Shown here: piece after piece, positions 17,986 through 25,725 of the stretch
How positions within the stretch are numbered: position 1 is the stretch's first letter
Layout: every line of letters starts with the position of its first letter
Origin: Nocardioidaceae bacterium
GTDB lineage: Bacteria; Actinomycetota; Actinomycetes; Propionibacteriales; Nocardioidaceae
Direction: 5' to 3'
Assembly: GCA_013697905.1 (NCBI GenBank)
Contig: JACCVZ010000038.1
Coordinates: 1 to 34,574, forward strand
Length of the DNA: 34,574 nt
Translations under genes and position numbers: made by a program
Notes under the pieces: generated by a model
The model's input: the letters and a program-made list of their open reading frames with translations, nothing else
The model's database searches: none
What the model was told of the DNA's origin: nothing

Positions 17986-18627
17986 ATGACGGATCAGGAC
18001 ACAATTGGCGACATGCACTGGGTAGTCGTCGAGGGGATCTACCTCCCGAAGCGCGTGGGCGGACACCCCGCGCTCGATTTCTGCAACACGTACGCCGGTT
18101 GGAGGGAGCGTTCCAATCCACGGGGTGAGTGGTTGCGGTCGTACGAGGTCGTGGCGCGCTTCGCCGGCTATGTCGAGCTGCTCGAGGAGACCGACGTGCG
18201 ACGACTCTGCCGGGCGGCGCTGCGCGACCCCGAAGGCGCCGCAGCCGTCCTGGTCGCGACACGGCGCTTCCGAACGCGCGTCCACTCAGCAGTCGGGGAG
18301 CCGTCCGACGCCAGGCTGCTCGGCCCGGTGACCCGACTGGCGCAACGCGCCGCCGGGGAGGCCCGACTTCGTCCCGGTCCCGACGGTGCAGCGCGCTGGG
18401 AGATCCCTCGTTCCACGGGCCTCGAGATGCCTCTGCTCGTCCTCGCCCTCAGCGCGGCCGAGATGCTGACGTCGCCCGAGGTGCGGCTGGTGAAGTCGTG
18501 CCCAGGCAGCGAGTGCGGATGGATGTTCATCGACAGCCGCGGCCGCCGGCGCTGGTGCAGCATGAGCGCGTGCGGCAACCGTGCCAAGGTGCGCGCGTTC
18601 AGCGAGCGCCAGCGAGCCCGCACCTGA
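17986..18627 (+). CDS. CGNR zinc-finger protein with ABATE domain
   Basis: A 213-residue cytosolic protein, probably a transcription regulator. The N-terminal ABATE-type region begins at GGHPALDFCNTYAGWRER (about residue 25), a hallmark of the family. The C-terminal treble-clef zinc finger has CPGSECGWMFID, then RRRWCSMSACGNRAKVR, with the four cysteines and the CGNR signature. Family members pair a presumed ligand-binding N-terminal part with a DNA-binding finger. Either ATG 17986 or ATG 18013 could be the start; neither has a clear ribosome binding site, and homology begins after both. No target gene is adjacent on the same strand, so self-regulation or control of a distant operon is possible. 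Confidence 0.88.
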   Translation: MTDQDTIGDMHWVVVEGIYLPKRVGGHPALDFCNTYAGWRERSNPRGEWLRSYEVVARFAGYVELLEETDVRRLCRAALRDPEGAAAVLVATRRFRTRVHSAVGEPSDARLLGPVTRLAQRAAGEARLRPGPDGAARWEIPRSTGLEMPLLVLALSAAEMLTSPEVRLVKSCPGSECGWMFIDSRGRRRWCSMSACGNRAKVRAFSERQRART

Positions 18628-18661
18628 CCTCCCAGGCCGACGTCATCGTGAGGCGCCACCC

Positions 18662-19537
18662 TCAGTTGTCGCGCAGGTAGTCCCCGGCCTTCTCGAGGGC
18701 CTTCGCCATCGGTTCCTCGCCGGGCTCGTAGTTGTAGTCCTGACCGGCGGAGAGGATGACCAGATACGAGATGCGGTCACCGGCTCGCACGAAGCCTTCT
18801 GCGTGGAAGTACGACGCTTCGCGGTCACCGGGCACAGGTCGATACGTCGACAACCACTGCTTGCCGATGCCGACGTCGGTCGCCACGTCGGCGATGCTGC
18901 TGACGCGTGCGCTCGTCCTGCCCTGCTGGCCGAGCAACTGCTGGCAGCGATCGTGCCAGGCGATGAGCACGCTCTCGGAGCGGGCTGCAGTCTGCTTGTC
19001 GGGGAACACCGCTGTCACCTGGACCGCGTAGGTGCTGTCATCGCTGGAGCTCCGATAGTCGCTGCGCGCAGCCGCGACCCCGCCGATCGAGAGCAGACTC
19101 GACCGGCTGCAGGCGGGTGGGGGGTGCGGCCCGGGGCCGCGACGGATGCGTTGACGGTCCCACCTGAAGGTGTCGTTGAAACCGGGCAGCTCGCCGGCCG
19201 GGATCAGCGCCGCGCGCAACCTTCGGCCCGAAGTCTCGGGTCCACTCGCCGTGGGCCGGGGTGTGGGCGGCACCCGGCTGGTGCCGGTGCCGGTCGTTGC
19301 CGGCTCGGTGTCGGACGCCGGCTCGGTGTCGGACGGCGGCTCGGTGTCGGACGGCGGCTCCGGCTCGGTGGTGGCCGACGAGGTGTTCGCGGCGGTCGTG
19401 GCGGTCGTGGTCGAGAGCGCCGAGGTCTGACGTGACGGGGGTGCCGGCGTCGTCTCGTCGATGCAGCCGCACAAACCCAGACACACCGCCAGCGCGGTCA
19501 CTGGGAGGTGGAGCGAGCTACGAGTACGCCGTCTCAT
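18662..19537 (-). CDS. putative lipoprotein with acidic Thr/Pro-rich linker
   Basis: A 291-residue exported protein I cannot assign to a named family. The ATG at 19537 is chosen because GGAGGAGAAGCG precedes it. The signal peptide (RRRTRSSLHLPVTALAVCLG) ends in the lipobox LCGC, with the lipidated Cys at residue 25. A low-complexity linker of about 70 residues follows, rich in Thr, Pro and acidic residues, including EPPSDT-type repeats. The globular part, from about residue 115, contains LIPAGELPGFNDTFRW, an alpha/beta segment with YAVQVTAVFPDKQTA and AWHDRCQQLLGQQG, and ends in YLRDN. The arrangement resembles sensor-type (PknH-extracellular-like) lipoproteins of actinobacteria, but this is only a likeness. 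It follows efeO by 97 bases on the same strand. Confidence 0.7.
   Translation of the reverse strand: MRRRTRSSLHLPVTALAVCLGLCGCIDETTPAPPSRQTSALSTTTATTAANTSSATTEPEPPSDTEPPSDTEPASDTEPATTGTGTSRVPPTPRPTASGPETSGRRLRAALIPAGELPGFNDTFRWDRQRIRRGPGPHPPPACSRSSLLSIGGVAAARSDYRSSSDDSTYAVQVTAVFPDKQTAARSESVLIAWHDRCQQLLGQQGRTSARVSSIADVATDVGIGKQWLSTYRPVPGDREASYFHAEGFVRAGDRISYLVILSAGQDYNYEPGEEPMAKALEKAGDYLRDN
19302..19355. repeat. 18-bp tandem repeat, three copies, inside the lipoprotein gene
   Basis: The unit GGCTCGGTGTCGGACGCC and near-identical copies lie at 19302-19319, 19320-19337 and 19338-19355, followed by a partial copy. Read on the minus strand it encodes the six-residue repeat EPPSDT / EPASDT of the surface linker. 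Copy-number changes keep the frame. Confidence 0.85.
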
Positions 19538-19634
19538 CGCTTCTCCTCCGGCCCGGGCCATGTCGTCCCTCAGGCGTTCCAGCACATCATGCGGATGGCA
19601 TCAGAGGCGTCCCGCCGCGCCTTGGCCCGGCCTG

Positions 19635-20360
19635 TCAGCTGGAGACGGAGAAGACCTGCTCGCTCGCCTGGTTCTCGGCGTCCCCGGCGTACACCTGGAT
19701 CGTGTAGTCACCGGTGTCGGTGAGTTCGGCCACGAACTCGGCTTCGTCGTCCGGGGCAGCCTCGGCCTTGGCGACCTCGCCGCCGGACGGGTTGAGCAGC
19801 ACCAGGTAGTGCTCGGTGGTCGTGCCGTTGGCGAGCTTGAATTCGATCTTCTCGCCCACTGTGCCCTTGCTGCTTGCGTCGGTGACCGGTGCGAGGGTGC
19901 CGTCGTCCTCGACCACGAGCTCAACTTCACGGTCGTAGAGTGCCTCGTCGTCCTCAACGGTTTCGTCATCTCCGGTGACCGTCAGCACCGATCGGATGCC
20001 GTCACCGGTCATGCCGGGCTTGCAGGCGACTTCGTAGTCACCGGCCGCCAGGTCGACGGAGAAGTCCTGGGAAGTTCCCGGACCGATGTTTTCGACCTCA
20101 CCCATGATCTTGGTGAACTCGTCGCCGTCCTTGCCGTAGACGTAGACCTCGGTCACGTCCGAGCCCTGGTTGTCTACCTTGAAGGTCGCTTTGCCCGACG
20201 GGATCGAGGAGGACTCGAGCTCGCAGGCTGAGTCGTTGGCCGTCACGTCGTAGCTGTCGCCACCGCCACCGCCCCCGGACGAGTCGTCGCTGCCACAGCC
20301 GCTGACTGCTGCCAGCAGCACAACGGCGTGGACGGTGACGGCAGGGTAAAGCAGACGCAT
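19635..20360 (-). CDS. efeO: EfeO-type cupredoxin lipoprotein of an iron-uptake system
   Basis: A 241-residue lipoprotein encoded 52 bases after efeU. The signal peptide ends in the lipobox AVSGC with Cys 22, followed by a Gly-rich tether. The first cupredoxin-like domain (about 38-130) has C46 in DSACELESS, the TEVYVYG strand and CKPGMTGDG (C113-G121), matching the N-terminal domain of EfeO, which binds metal ions. A second, related beta-sandwich-like segment (about 143-240) contains NGTTTEHYLVLLNPSG. The large helical peptidase-M75-like domain of full EfeO is absent. It probably presents iron or copper at the outer face of the membrane to EfeU. Confidence 0.8.
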   Translation of the reverse strand: MRLLYPAVTVHAVVLLAAVSGCGSDDSSGGGGGGDSYDVTANDSACELESSSIPSGKATFKVDNQGSDVTEVYVYGKDGDEFTKIMGEVENIGPGTSQDFSVDLAAGDYEVACKPGMTGDGIRSVLTVTGDDETVEDDEALYDREVELVVEDDGTLAPVTDASSKGTVGEKIEFKLANGTTTEHYLVLLNPSGGEVAKAEAAPDDEAEFVAELTDTGDYTIQVYAGDAENQASEQVFSVSS

Positions 20361-20412
20361 GAGGAGCCTTTCGGTGCTTCGAAGTGGCGGAGGGGAGGTG
20401 TGAACAGCTTGA

Positions 20413-21252
20413 TCAGGCCCGAGCGGTCTCGCTCGGAGCGCGCTGGGCGGTGGGCGTCTTGGTGGACGGCCACAGGAAAAGCGTCATCACCGTGACGAGG
20501 TAGCCGATCCAGACGGTCAGCTCGACGTACGTCGGCGCCGGGTTGAAGTTGAACGCACCCTTGAGCAGGGTGCCGTACCACGACGAGAGCGGCACCTGGG
20601 CGCTGATGTCGAAGACGGTGTTGGTCAAACCGGGTATCCAGCCAGCTTCTTGCAGGTCGTGGAAGCCGTAGGCAAGAACCCCTGCCGCGACCACCACGAG
20701 GCCGGCGCCGGTGTAGCGGAAGAACGTCGCGAGGTTGATGTGGACGGCGCTCTTGTAGAGCAGGTAGCCCAGAGCCGTCGCGGCGCCAAGTCCCAACGTG
20801 GCGCCCACCAGAGGGCTCGTACCTGACGTTGACTGGGTTGCCGACCAGATGAACAGCGACGTCTCGATGCCTTCGCGAGCCACCGACACGAAGGCGATCG
20901 TGACAAGGGCTGCTTTGCCGACGGTCAGAGCTTCGGCCAGCTTGCCCTCCAGCTCGCTCTTAAAAAAGCGGGCGGTGCGCTTCATCCAGAAGATCATCCA
21001 GGTGACCAGCGCCACGGCCAGGATCGACATGATGCCGCCGAACGCCTCTTGCGCCTCGAACGACATGCTCTGGCTGGTGAAGCTCAGCACGGCGCCGAAC
21101 GCAAGGCTGAGCGCAACGGCGGTGCCGACGCCGAGCCAGATCGCCGGCAGCCGTTCGCGGTGCCTGGTCTTGACGAGGTAGGCAACAAGGATGCTGACGA
21201 CGAGGGCGGCTTCGAGACCCTCGCGCAGCCCGATCAGGAAGTTCGCGAGCAC
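20413..21252 (-). CDS. efeU: EfeU/FTR1-family iron permease
   Basis: A 279-residue plasma-membrane iron permease related to yeast Ftr1. GTG 21252 is the start, with AGGAGCG a few bases upstream. About seven membrane segments are visible. The two family motifs that carry iron through the membrane are intact: REGLE at 10-14 and REGIE at 126-130. It forms a likely transcription unit with efeO and perhaps the downstream lipoprotein. No EfeB (DyP peroxidase) gene is next to it here. A DtxR/IdeR-like iron box overlaps its promoter, suggesting expression when iron is scarce. Confidence 0.93.
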   Translation of the reverse strand: MLANFLIGLREGLEAALVVSILVAYLVKTRHRERLPAIWLGVGTAVALSLAFGAVLSFTSQSMSFEAQEAFGGIMSILAVALVTWMIFWMKRTARFFKSELEGKLAEALTVGKAALVTIAFVSVAREGIETSLFIWSATQSTSGTSPLVGATLGLGAATALGYLLYKSAVHINLATFFRYTGAGLVVVAAGVLAYGFHDLQEAGWIPGLTNTVFDISAQVPLSSWYGTLLKGAFNFNPAPTYVELTVWIGYLVTVMTLFLWPSTKTPTAQRAPSETARA

Positions 21253-21269
21253 GTGACGCTCCTGGGCAG

Positions 21270-21288
21270 TTAGGAGAGCCTTACTTTA
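21270..21288. promoter_or_regulatory. IdeR/DtxR-like iron box upstream of efeU
   Basis: The 19 bases starting TTAGGAGAGCCTTACTTTA match the known IdeR/DtxR consensus (TTAGGTTAGGCTAACCTAA type) at about 14 positions, counting either base at the central position. The site lies 17 bases upstream of the efeU start codon and covers the putative -10 element, where iron-bound repressor would block transcription. Confidence 0.6.
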
Positions 21289-21312
21289 CTCACGAAGATT
21301 TCTGCAGCACAA
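21283..21312 (-). promoter_or_regulatory. candidate efeU promoter
   Basis: On the minus strand TTGTGC is followed after 18 bases by TAAAGT (21288-21283). The -10 hexamer is inside the iron box. The transcript would start about 24 bases before the GTG, enough for the AGGAG site. Confidence 0.45.
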
Positions 21313-21344
21313 CCCGTAGGAGGCCTTTACTCGCAGCAGGGCTG

Positions 21345-22679
21345 TCAAGCCTCTGAAGAGTCGCCGACGGCCCCGTCAGCGCAGCTGCCGGGGCCGACAT
21401 CGGCGGGGCTGACAGTAGGTGCGGCAGCCAAGACGTCGGCCAGTGTCGCCGCGGTGAGCTCACGCTGCCAGGGGCGGGCTCCGAGAGCGGCCAATGTAGC
21501 GACCACGTGCTCGACCGACGGTGGCTTGGGCGGGGTCCAGGCGAGGCGCCGCACCACGTCGGGTGCCAGCAGGTTCTCCTGCGGGAGATCGTGCTCCACC
21601 GCCAGGGCAGAGACGGCAGCCCGGCAGCGAGCCAGCCGGTCGGCGGCAACCGGGTGCTTGGCAGCCCAGTTCCGCGGCGGCGGTGGCCCGTCGTAGCGCG
21701 GGGAAAGCGGCGGAAGCTCCCGGTCCGCAAGCTCGCCGGCGGCGAGGGCAGCGGCGTAGAAGTCGCGGAGGTAGCGCTGGCCACCACGGGTGGCGAACCC
21801 TGCAAGCTCCGACAATGCGGTGCGAGAGGTGGGCGTTTCCTGCGCTGCCTCGACGATAGCTGCGTCCGGCAGAATGCGGCTGGGGGTGACGTCACGCTTG
21901 CGCGCCAACGCGTCACGGGTCCGCCACATCTCGCGGACGAACGCGAGCCCGCGTCGACCGCGGACGCGATGCATGCCCGACGTACGACGCCACGGGTCGA
22001 TCCGAGGGGCCGTCGGGCCCATCTGCGCCCAGGCGGCGAACTCCTGGCGGGCCCAATCTGCCTTACCGGCCTCCTCGAGCTGGCGCGCCAGCTCGTCGCG
22101 GAGCTCCAGCAGCAGCTCCACGTCGAGGGCGGCGTACACCAGCCACGGCTCGGGCAGCGGACGTTTCGACCAGTCGACCGCAGAGTGCTCCTTGCGCATC
22201 CGGTAGCCCAGCAGGTCCTCGACCATCACGGCCAGCCCCACCCGGGGGTAGTTGAGCAGGCGGCCGGCAAGCTCGGTGTCGAACAACTGGGCAGGCTGCA
22301 TCCCCAGCTCCGCCAGGCAGGCCAGGTCCTGGCTAGCAGCGTGGATGACCCACTCGGCGTCGCGGATGGCTTCGGCGAGGGGCAGCAACGAGTCGTTGGG
22401 GACGTCTCCGAAGGTGGCTGGGTCGATCAGCAGGGTGCCCGCGCCGGCCCGCCGCATCTGCACCAAGTAGGCCCGCTGGCTGTACCGGTAGCCCGACGCC
22501 CGCTCGGCGTCGAGTGCCACCGGACCATGTCCGGCGGCGAACGCCGCGACCGCACGGTCGAGAGCCGCCGGCGTCGAGACGACCGGCGACAGGCCGTCTC
22601 GAAGCTCCAGCAGCGGCTTCGGGGCGGCTTCGGCGACGGGCTCCTGCGCGGGTGGGGTCTGCTCGTGTGGAGCGCTCAT
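21345..22679 (-). CDS. rnd: ribonuclease D (DEDDy exonuclease with HRDC domains)
   Basis: A 444-residue 3'-5' exoribonuclease for tRNA and stable-RNA processing. The start is ATG 22679, which shares four bases (ATGA) with the stop of the upstream DUF3000 gene, indicating translational coupling. After a Pro/Ala-rich N-terminus the DEDDy domain shows Exo I as LDAERASGYRYSQ, Exo II as IHAASQDLACLAELG with FDTELAGRLL, and Exo III as WLVYAALDVELLLEL, which supplies the Tyr and final Asp. The HRDC region begins near RRGLAFVREMWRTRDALARK, and a second HRDC-like segment follows, as usual for the actinobacterial form. The frame is open to 22949, but that part overlaps DUF3000 and is not RNase D-like. 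Confidence 0.92.
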   Translation of the reverse strand: MSAPHEQTPPAQEPVAEAAPKPLLELRDGLSPVVSTPAALDRAVAAFAAGHGPVALDAERASGYRYSQRAYLVQMRRAGAGTLLIDPATFGDVPNDSLLPLAEAIRDAEWVIHAASQDLACLAELGMQPAQLFDTELAGRLLNYPRVGLAVMVEDLLGYRMRKEHSAVDWSKRPLPEPWLVYAALDVELLLELRDELARQLEEAGKADWARQEFAAWAQMGPTAPRIDPWRRTSGMHRVRGRRGLAFVREMWRTRDALARKRDVTPSRILPDAAIVEAAQETPTSRTALSELAGFATRGGQRYLRDFYAAALAAGELADRELPPLSPRYDGPPPPRNWAAKHPVAADRLARCRAAVSALAVEHDLPQENLLAPDVVRRLAWTPPKPPSVEHVVATLAALGARPWQRELTAATLADVLAAAPTVSPADVGPGSCADGAVGDSSEA

Positions 22680-23260
22680 CGAGGGCGTTGACCGCGGCGG
22701 TTGGGCATCACCACGACCCCCGCCGGGACCGGAGGCAATCCGGCCGCGATACAGAGCAGGTCGCCCCAGGCCGCGACGTGCGGACCGACGGGGCCGAGCG
22801 GCGTCCACGAGGCGCGCACCTCGATCTCTGCGCTGCTGTCCTCGTCGGCCATCCCGCCGAAGCTCTCCGAGGCGACCTTGGTGACGGTGCCGCTTGGGGC
22901 GACATACTCCGCTCCTTGGCCCTCCAGCGCTTCGATCAGCCACGTCCATCCGACGGCGCCCAACAACGGGTCAGCGACCATCTCGGGGTCGATGTCTGCG
23001 CGGGCGTAGGCGACGCAGCGGAACACTCCCTCCCAGGCGTCGTTGCCGACGGGGTCGTAGAGCAGCACGAGTCGACCGCCACCCACGTCCGTGCCGGACA
23101 CGGTGACATCGGCGCTGACGGCGGCGGAGTACGGCGCGATGCGCTGCGGCGCGGGCATCTCCTCGCAGAAAACCTCGGGTCGAAGCCGCGCAGATCTGAG
23201 TTGGTCGAGAGCTTTCCGGAACTCCTTCGGAGGCGCATCGACATCCCCGCGCGCGGCCAT
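22676..23260 (-). CDS. DUF3000 domain-containing protein
   Basis: A 194-residue cytosolic protein of the actinobacterial DUF3000 family, almost always encoded directly upstream of ribonuclease D. It starts at ATG 23260 and its TGA overlaps the rnd start by four bases. Recognisable segments are EFRKALDQLRSARLRPEVFCEEMPAP (the opening helix), APYSAAVSADV, GRLVLLYDPVGNDAWEG, FRCVAYARADIDPEM, and GPHVAAWGDLLCIAAGLPP near the end. The function is unknown; strict linkage to rnd suggests a role in RNA metabolism. A TAGGCT hexamer exactly six bases before the ATG suggests a leaderless transcript. Confidence 0.92.
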   Translation of the reverse strand: MAARGDVDAPPKEFRKALDQLRSARLRPEVFCEEMPAPQRIAPYSAAVSADVTVSGTDVGGGRLVLLYDPVGNDAWEGVFRCVAYARADIDPEMVADPLLGAVGWTWLIEALEGQGAEYVAPSGTVTKVASESFGGMADEDSSAEIEVRASWTPLGPVGPHVAAWGDLLCIAAGLPPVPAGVVVMPNRRGQRPR

Positions 23261-23266
23261 GACTCG

Positions 23267-23272
23267 AGCCTA
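23267..23272 (-). promoter_or_regulatory. -10 element of a leaderless DUF3000-rnd transcript
   Basis: TAGGCT on the minus strand, then six bases, then ATG. With usual spacing transcription begins at the A of the start codon. No Shine-Dalgarno and no good -35 are seen. Confidence 0.5.
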
Positions 23273-23345
23273 AGTCGTCTCGTGGGTGGCGTGCGTCTCG
23301 ACTCGCCGCAGGAAGCCGGCGGCGTTTCGTGCAAGGATCTGCGGA

Positions 23346-24494
23346 GTGACCGTCCCTTCCCCGGCGGCCCCTTCCCCGGCGGCCCCTTCCCCGGCGGCCG
23401 CTTCCCCGGCGGCCTCTGCCCCCGGGGCCACTAGCCCGAGGGGCCGGCAGACCGCCGCTGGCTCGACGGCACAGTCCGACCTGATGCGCGCCGCCCGCGG
23501 CGAACCCGTGGAGCGGACGCCGGTGTGGTTCATGCGGCAGGCCGGACGCTCTCTGCCGGAGTACCGCGAGGTGCGATCCGGGGTGGCCATGCTGGACGCG
23601 TGCATGCGTCCCGACCTTGTCGTCGAGATCACCCTGCAACCGGTACGCCGCCACGGCGTCGACGCAGCGATCCTTTTCAGTGACATCGTGTTGCCGCTCA
23701 AGGCGCTCGGTGCTGACCTGAGCATCGAGCCGGGAGTCGGACCCGTCATCGCCCGTCCGGTGCGTGCCATGGCCGACGTCGAAGCGCTGCCGGCTTTCGA
23801 GCCCGAGGCGATGACCTTCGTCGCCGAGGCAGTGCAAGGAGTCGTCGCCGAGCTCGGCGTCACGCCGCTGGTCGGCTTCGCCGGGGCGCCGTACACGTTG
23901 GCCTCCTACTTGATCGAGGGTGGGCCGTCGAAGGAGCACGCCAAAACGAAGGCGCTCATGCGCGGAGCGCCCGACGTGTGGCACGCCCTGATGACTCGAC
24001 TGGCCGACATCTCCGGACAGTTCCTGCGCGTCCAAGTCGACGCGGGCGCGTCGGCGGTGCAACTGTTCGACTCGTGGGCCGGCGGCCTCTCACCGGCCGA
24101 CTACCGCACGCACGCGCTCCCCTACAGCAAGATGGTCTTCGCCATCGTGGCCGATCTTGATGTCCCGCGCATCCACTTCGGAGTGGCGACCGGTGAGATT
24201 CTGGCCGACATGGCGACCGCCGGTGTCGAGGTGATGGGTGTGGACTGGCGGGTGCCGCTCGATGTGGCCGTGACCCGGATCGACGCCAGCCAGGCGGTGC
24301 AAGGCAACCTGGACCCCACCTTGGTGTTCGCGCCGTGGGACGTGCTGGAGGCGCGCGCCCGTGAGGTGGTGGTGGCTGGACGGGCCGCCCCAGGGCACAT
24401 TTTCAACCTTGGCCACGGTGTGCTGCCCGACACCGACCCCGACGTGCTTACCCGGCTCGTCGAGCTGGTGCACACGCTCCCAGTTGCGGACTAA
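23346..24494 (+). CDS. hemE: uroporphyrinogen decarboxylase HemE
   Basis: A 382-residue cytosolic enzyme that decarboxylates the four acetate side chains of uroporphyrinogen III to give coproporphyrinogen III. GTG 23346 is the best start: AAGGA (about 23333-23337) lies 8 bases upstream. The signature [12 protein letters not shown] is at about 63-74, with RQAGR contacting substrate carboxylates. [14 protein letters not shown] carries the essential Asp, and [17 protein letters not shown] and the final [12 protein letters not shown] are typical. The first 42 residues are an Ala/Pro-rich extension built from a DNA tandem repeat and are not part of the usual HemE fold. The 3' end overlaps the convergent transporter gene by 47 bases. 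Confidence 0.95.
   Translation: MTVPSPAAPSPAAPSPAAASPAASAPGATSPRGRQTAAGSTAQSDLMRAARGEPVERTPVWFMRQAGRSLPEYREVRSGVAMLDACMRPDLVVEITLQPVRRHGVDAAILFSDIVLPLKALGADLSIEPGVGPVIARPVRAMADVEALPAFEPEAMTFVAEAVQGVVAELGVTPLVGFAGAPYTLASYLIEGGPSKEHAKTKALMRGAPDVWHALMTRLADISGQFLRVQVDAGASAVQLFDSWAGGLSPADYRTHALPYSKMVFAIVADLDVPRIHFGVATGEILADMATAGVEVMGVDWRVPLDVAVTRIDASQAVQGNLDPTLVFAPWDVLEARAREVVVAGRAAPGHIFNLGHGVLPDTDPDVLTRLVELVHTLPVAD
23355..23414 (+). repeat. 15-bp tandem repeat, four copies, in the hemE 5' end
   Basis: The unit CCTTCCCCGGCGGCC is repeated at 23355, 23370, 23385 and 23400, with a single change at the first base of the last copy. It encodes the five-residue repeat PSPAA. The unit length keeps the frame, so copy number could vary between strains without inactivating HemE. 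Confidence 0.9.
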
Positions 24495-25653
24495 GGCTGC
24501 GGCGGCCCGCGCCCGCCCGGACCAGCCCGGCGACCGCGGCCAGCGCCGCCAGGGCGAACAGCGGTGGCCGGGTGCCGAACGACGGCTCCACGACTTCGAG
24601 CAGCAGGGGTACGCCGAAACCCAGGTAGGTGGTCACGTAGAACATGCCGGTGAGCGCGCCCCGTCGGGCCGGCGGTGCCCAGCGGTCCAGGTCGCTGAGC
24701 CCGCCGTGCAGGCAGAGGCCGTAGCCCAGTCCCAGCAGCACTGAGCAGGCGAGGAACACGACCAACCCGACCGAGTCGCCGGCGCCACCCATCAACACCA
24801 GCCCGGCGCAGGTGCAGGCGAGGCCGTGCACACCGTAGGGACGCCCCCGACGGCGGGCCGCGAACTGAGCGGCCAGCCCGGTTCCGAGTACCAGCCCGCC
24901 GGCCATGCCCGCCAGAATCGGGCCGGGGTAGCTGGCCGGCAGCCGCGCCGGCAGCGTGAACACGCCGACCGCCGCTGAGACGAAGACGAAGGGAGCGATA
25001 GGGAGCGCCCACCTGAGCGCCCGCCCGCTGGTACGCACGTGGACGTCCTGGCGCGGGTCCTCGGCGGCGCCGAACGGGGTGGCCGTGGGCGTCAACCGCC
25101 GACGGGAGGCCACGAGGCCGCCGATGGCGGCAACCGACAGGACCAGGCTGACCACGAAGGGGATGACCAACGGCGCGGGCAGCGCAACCGCGACGAGGCC
25201 CGAGACGACGGGCCCACCGCCGAATCCCGAGGTGAGCGCAACCCCGGCCATGGTGGCGCCGTGTGAGCCGTCGAGGTCAGCCATCCAGGCGGTTCCGGCG
25301 CTGAACGTGGCGCCCGCTCCGAGACCGACGACCAGGCGGCCGACGGCGAGGCCGACAGGGTCGTGCCATAGCAGCAGGATGATGGTGCCCCCGGCCGCTA
25401 GACAGGCGCCCGGAACGGCGATCTTGGCTCGGCCGATCTGGTCCGAGAGGGTACCGCCGCCGAGCAGGCCGGGCAGTAGTCCGACGGCGTACAGGCCGAA
25501 GACCGCGGCGAGCAGCTGCTCGGAGTAGCCACGCTGCTCGTGCAGGACCGGGACGATGGCCGAGAAGTGGTTGGCCGCCCACCCCGTCGCGGTCAAGACG
25601 GCGAGCAGGGCGTAGGGACGGCCAGCGTTTGCCGCCACGGCGCGGGTGTACAT
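24448..25653 (-). CDS. MFS transporter (12-TM)
   Basis: A 401-residue major-facilitator protein of the plasma membrane. ATG 25653 is chosen over GTG 25659 because AGGAG lies five bases before the ATG. About twelve hydrophobic segments are seen. The loop 2-3 motif is [14 protein letters not shown], and [21 protein letters not shown] is typical of helix 4. It sits between hemE and hemY on the opposite strand and 72 bases after the DUF4349 gene, with which it may be co-transcribed. The substrate is unknown; the heme-gene context permits, but does not show, a link to porphyrin or metal export. The last 15 codons overlap hemE antisense. Confidence 0.87.
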   Translation of the reverse strand: MYTRAVAANAGRPYALLAVLTATGWAANHFSAIVPVLHEQRGYSEQLLAAVFGLYAVGLLPGLLGGGTLSDQIGRAKIAVPGACLAAGGTIILLLWHDPVGLAVGRLVVGLGAGATFSAGTAWMADLDGSHGATMAGVALTSGFGGGPVVSGLVAVALPAPLVIPFVVSLVLSVAAIGGLVASRRRLTPTATPFGAAEDPRQDVHVRTSGRALRWALPIAPFVFVSAAVGVFTLPARLPASYPGPILAGMAGGLVLGTGLAAQFAARRRGRPYGVHGLACTCAGLVLMGGAGDSVGLVVFLACSVLLGLGYGLCLHGGLSDLDRWAPPARRGALTGMFYVTTYLGFGVPLLLEVVEPSFGTRPPLFALAALAAVAGLVRAGAGRRSLSPQLGACAPARRAG

Positions 25654-25725
25654 GGACACTCCTGAACTTTAGTGGCCGCAGTTTTCTGGTTCGCCCGATG
25701 CCGACCCGGACGCCGACTTCTCGGT

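Noticed and set aside
23355-23414. A CRISPR-like array
   Set aside because: The repeats are directly adjacent 15-bp units with no spacers and lie in the coding frame of hemE.
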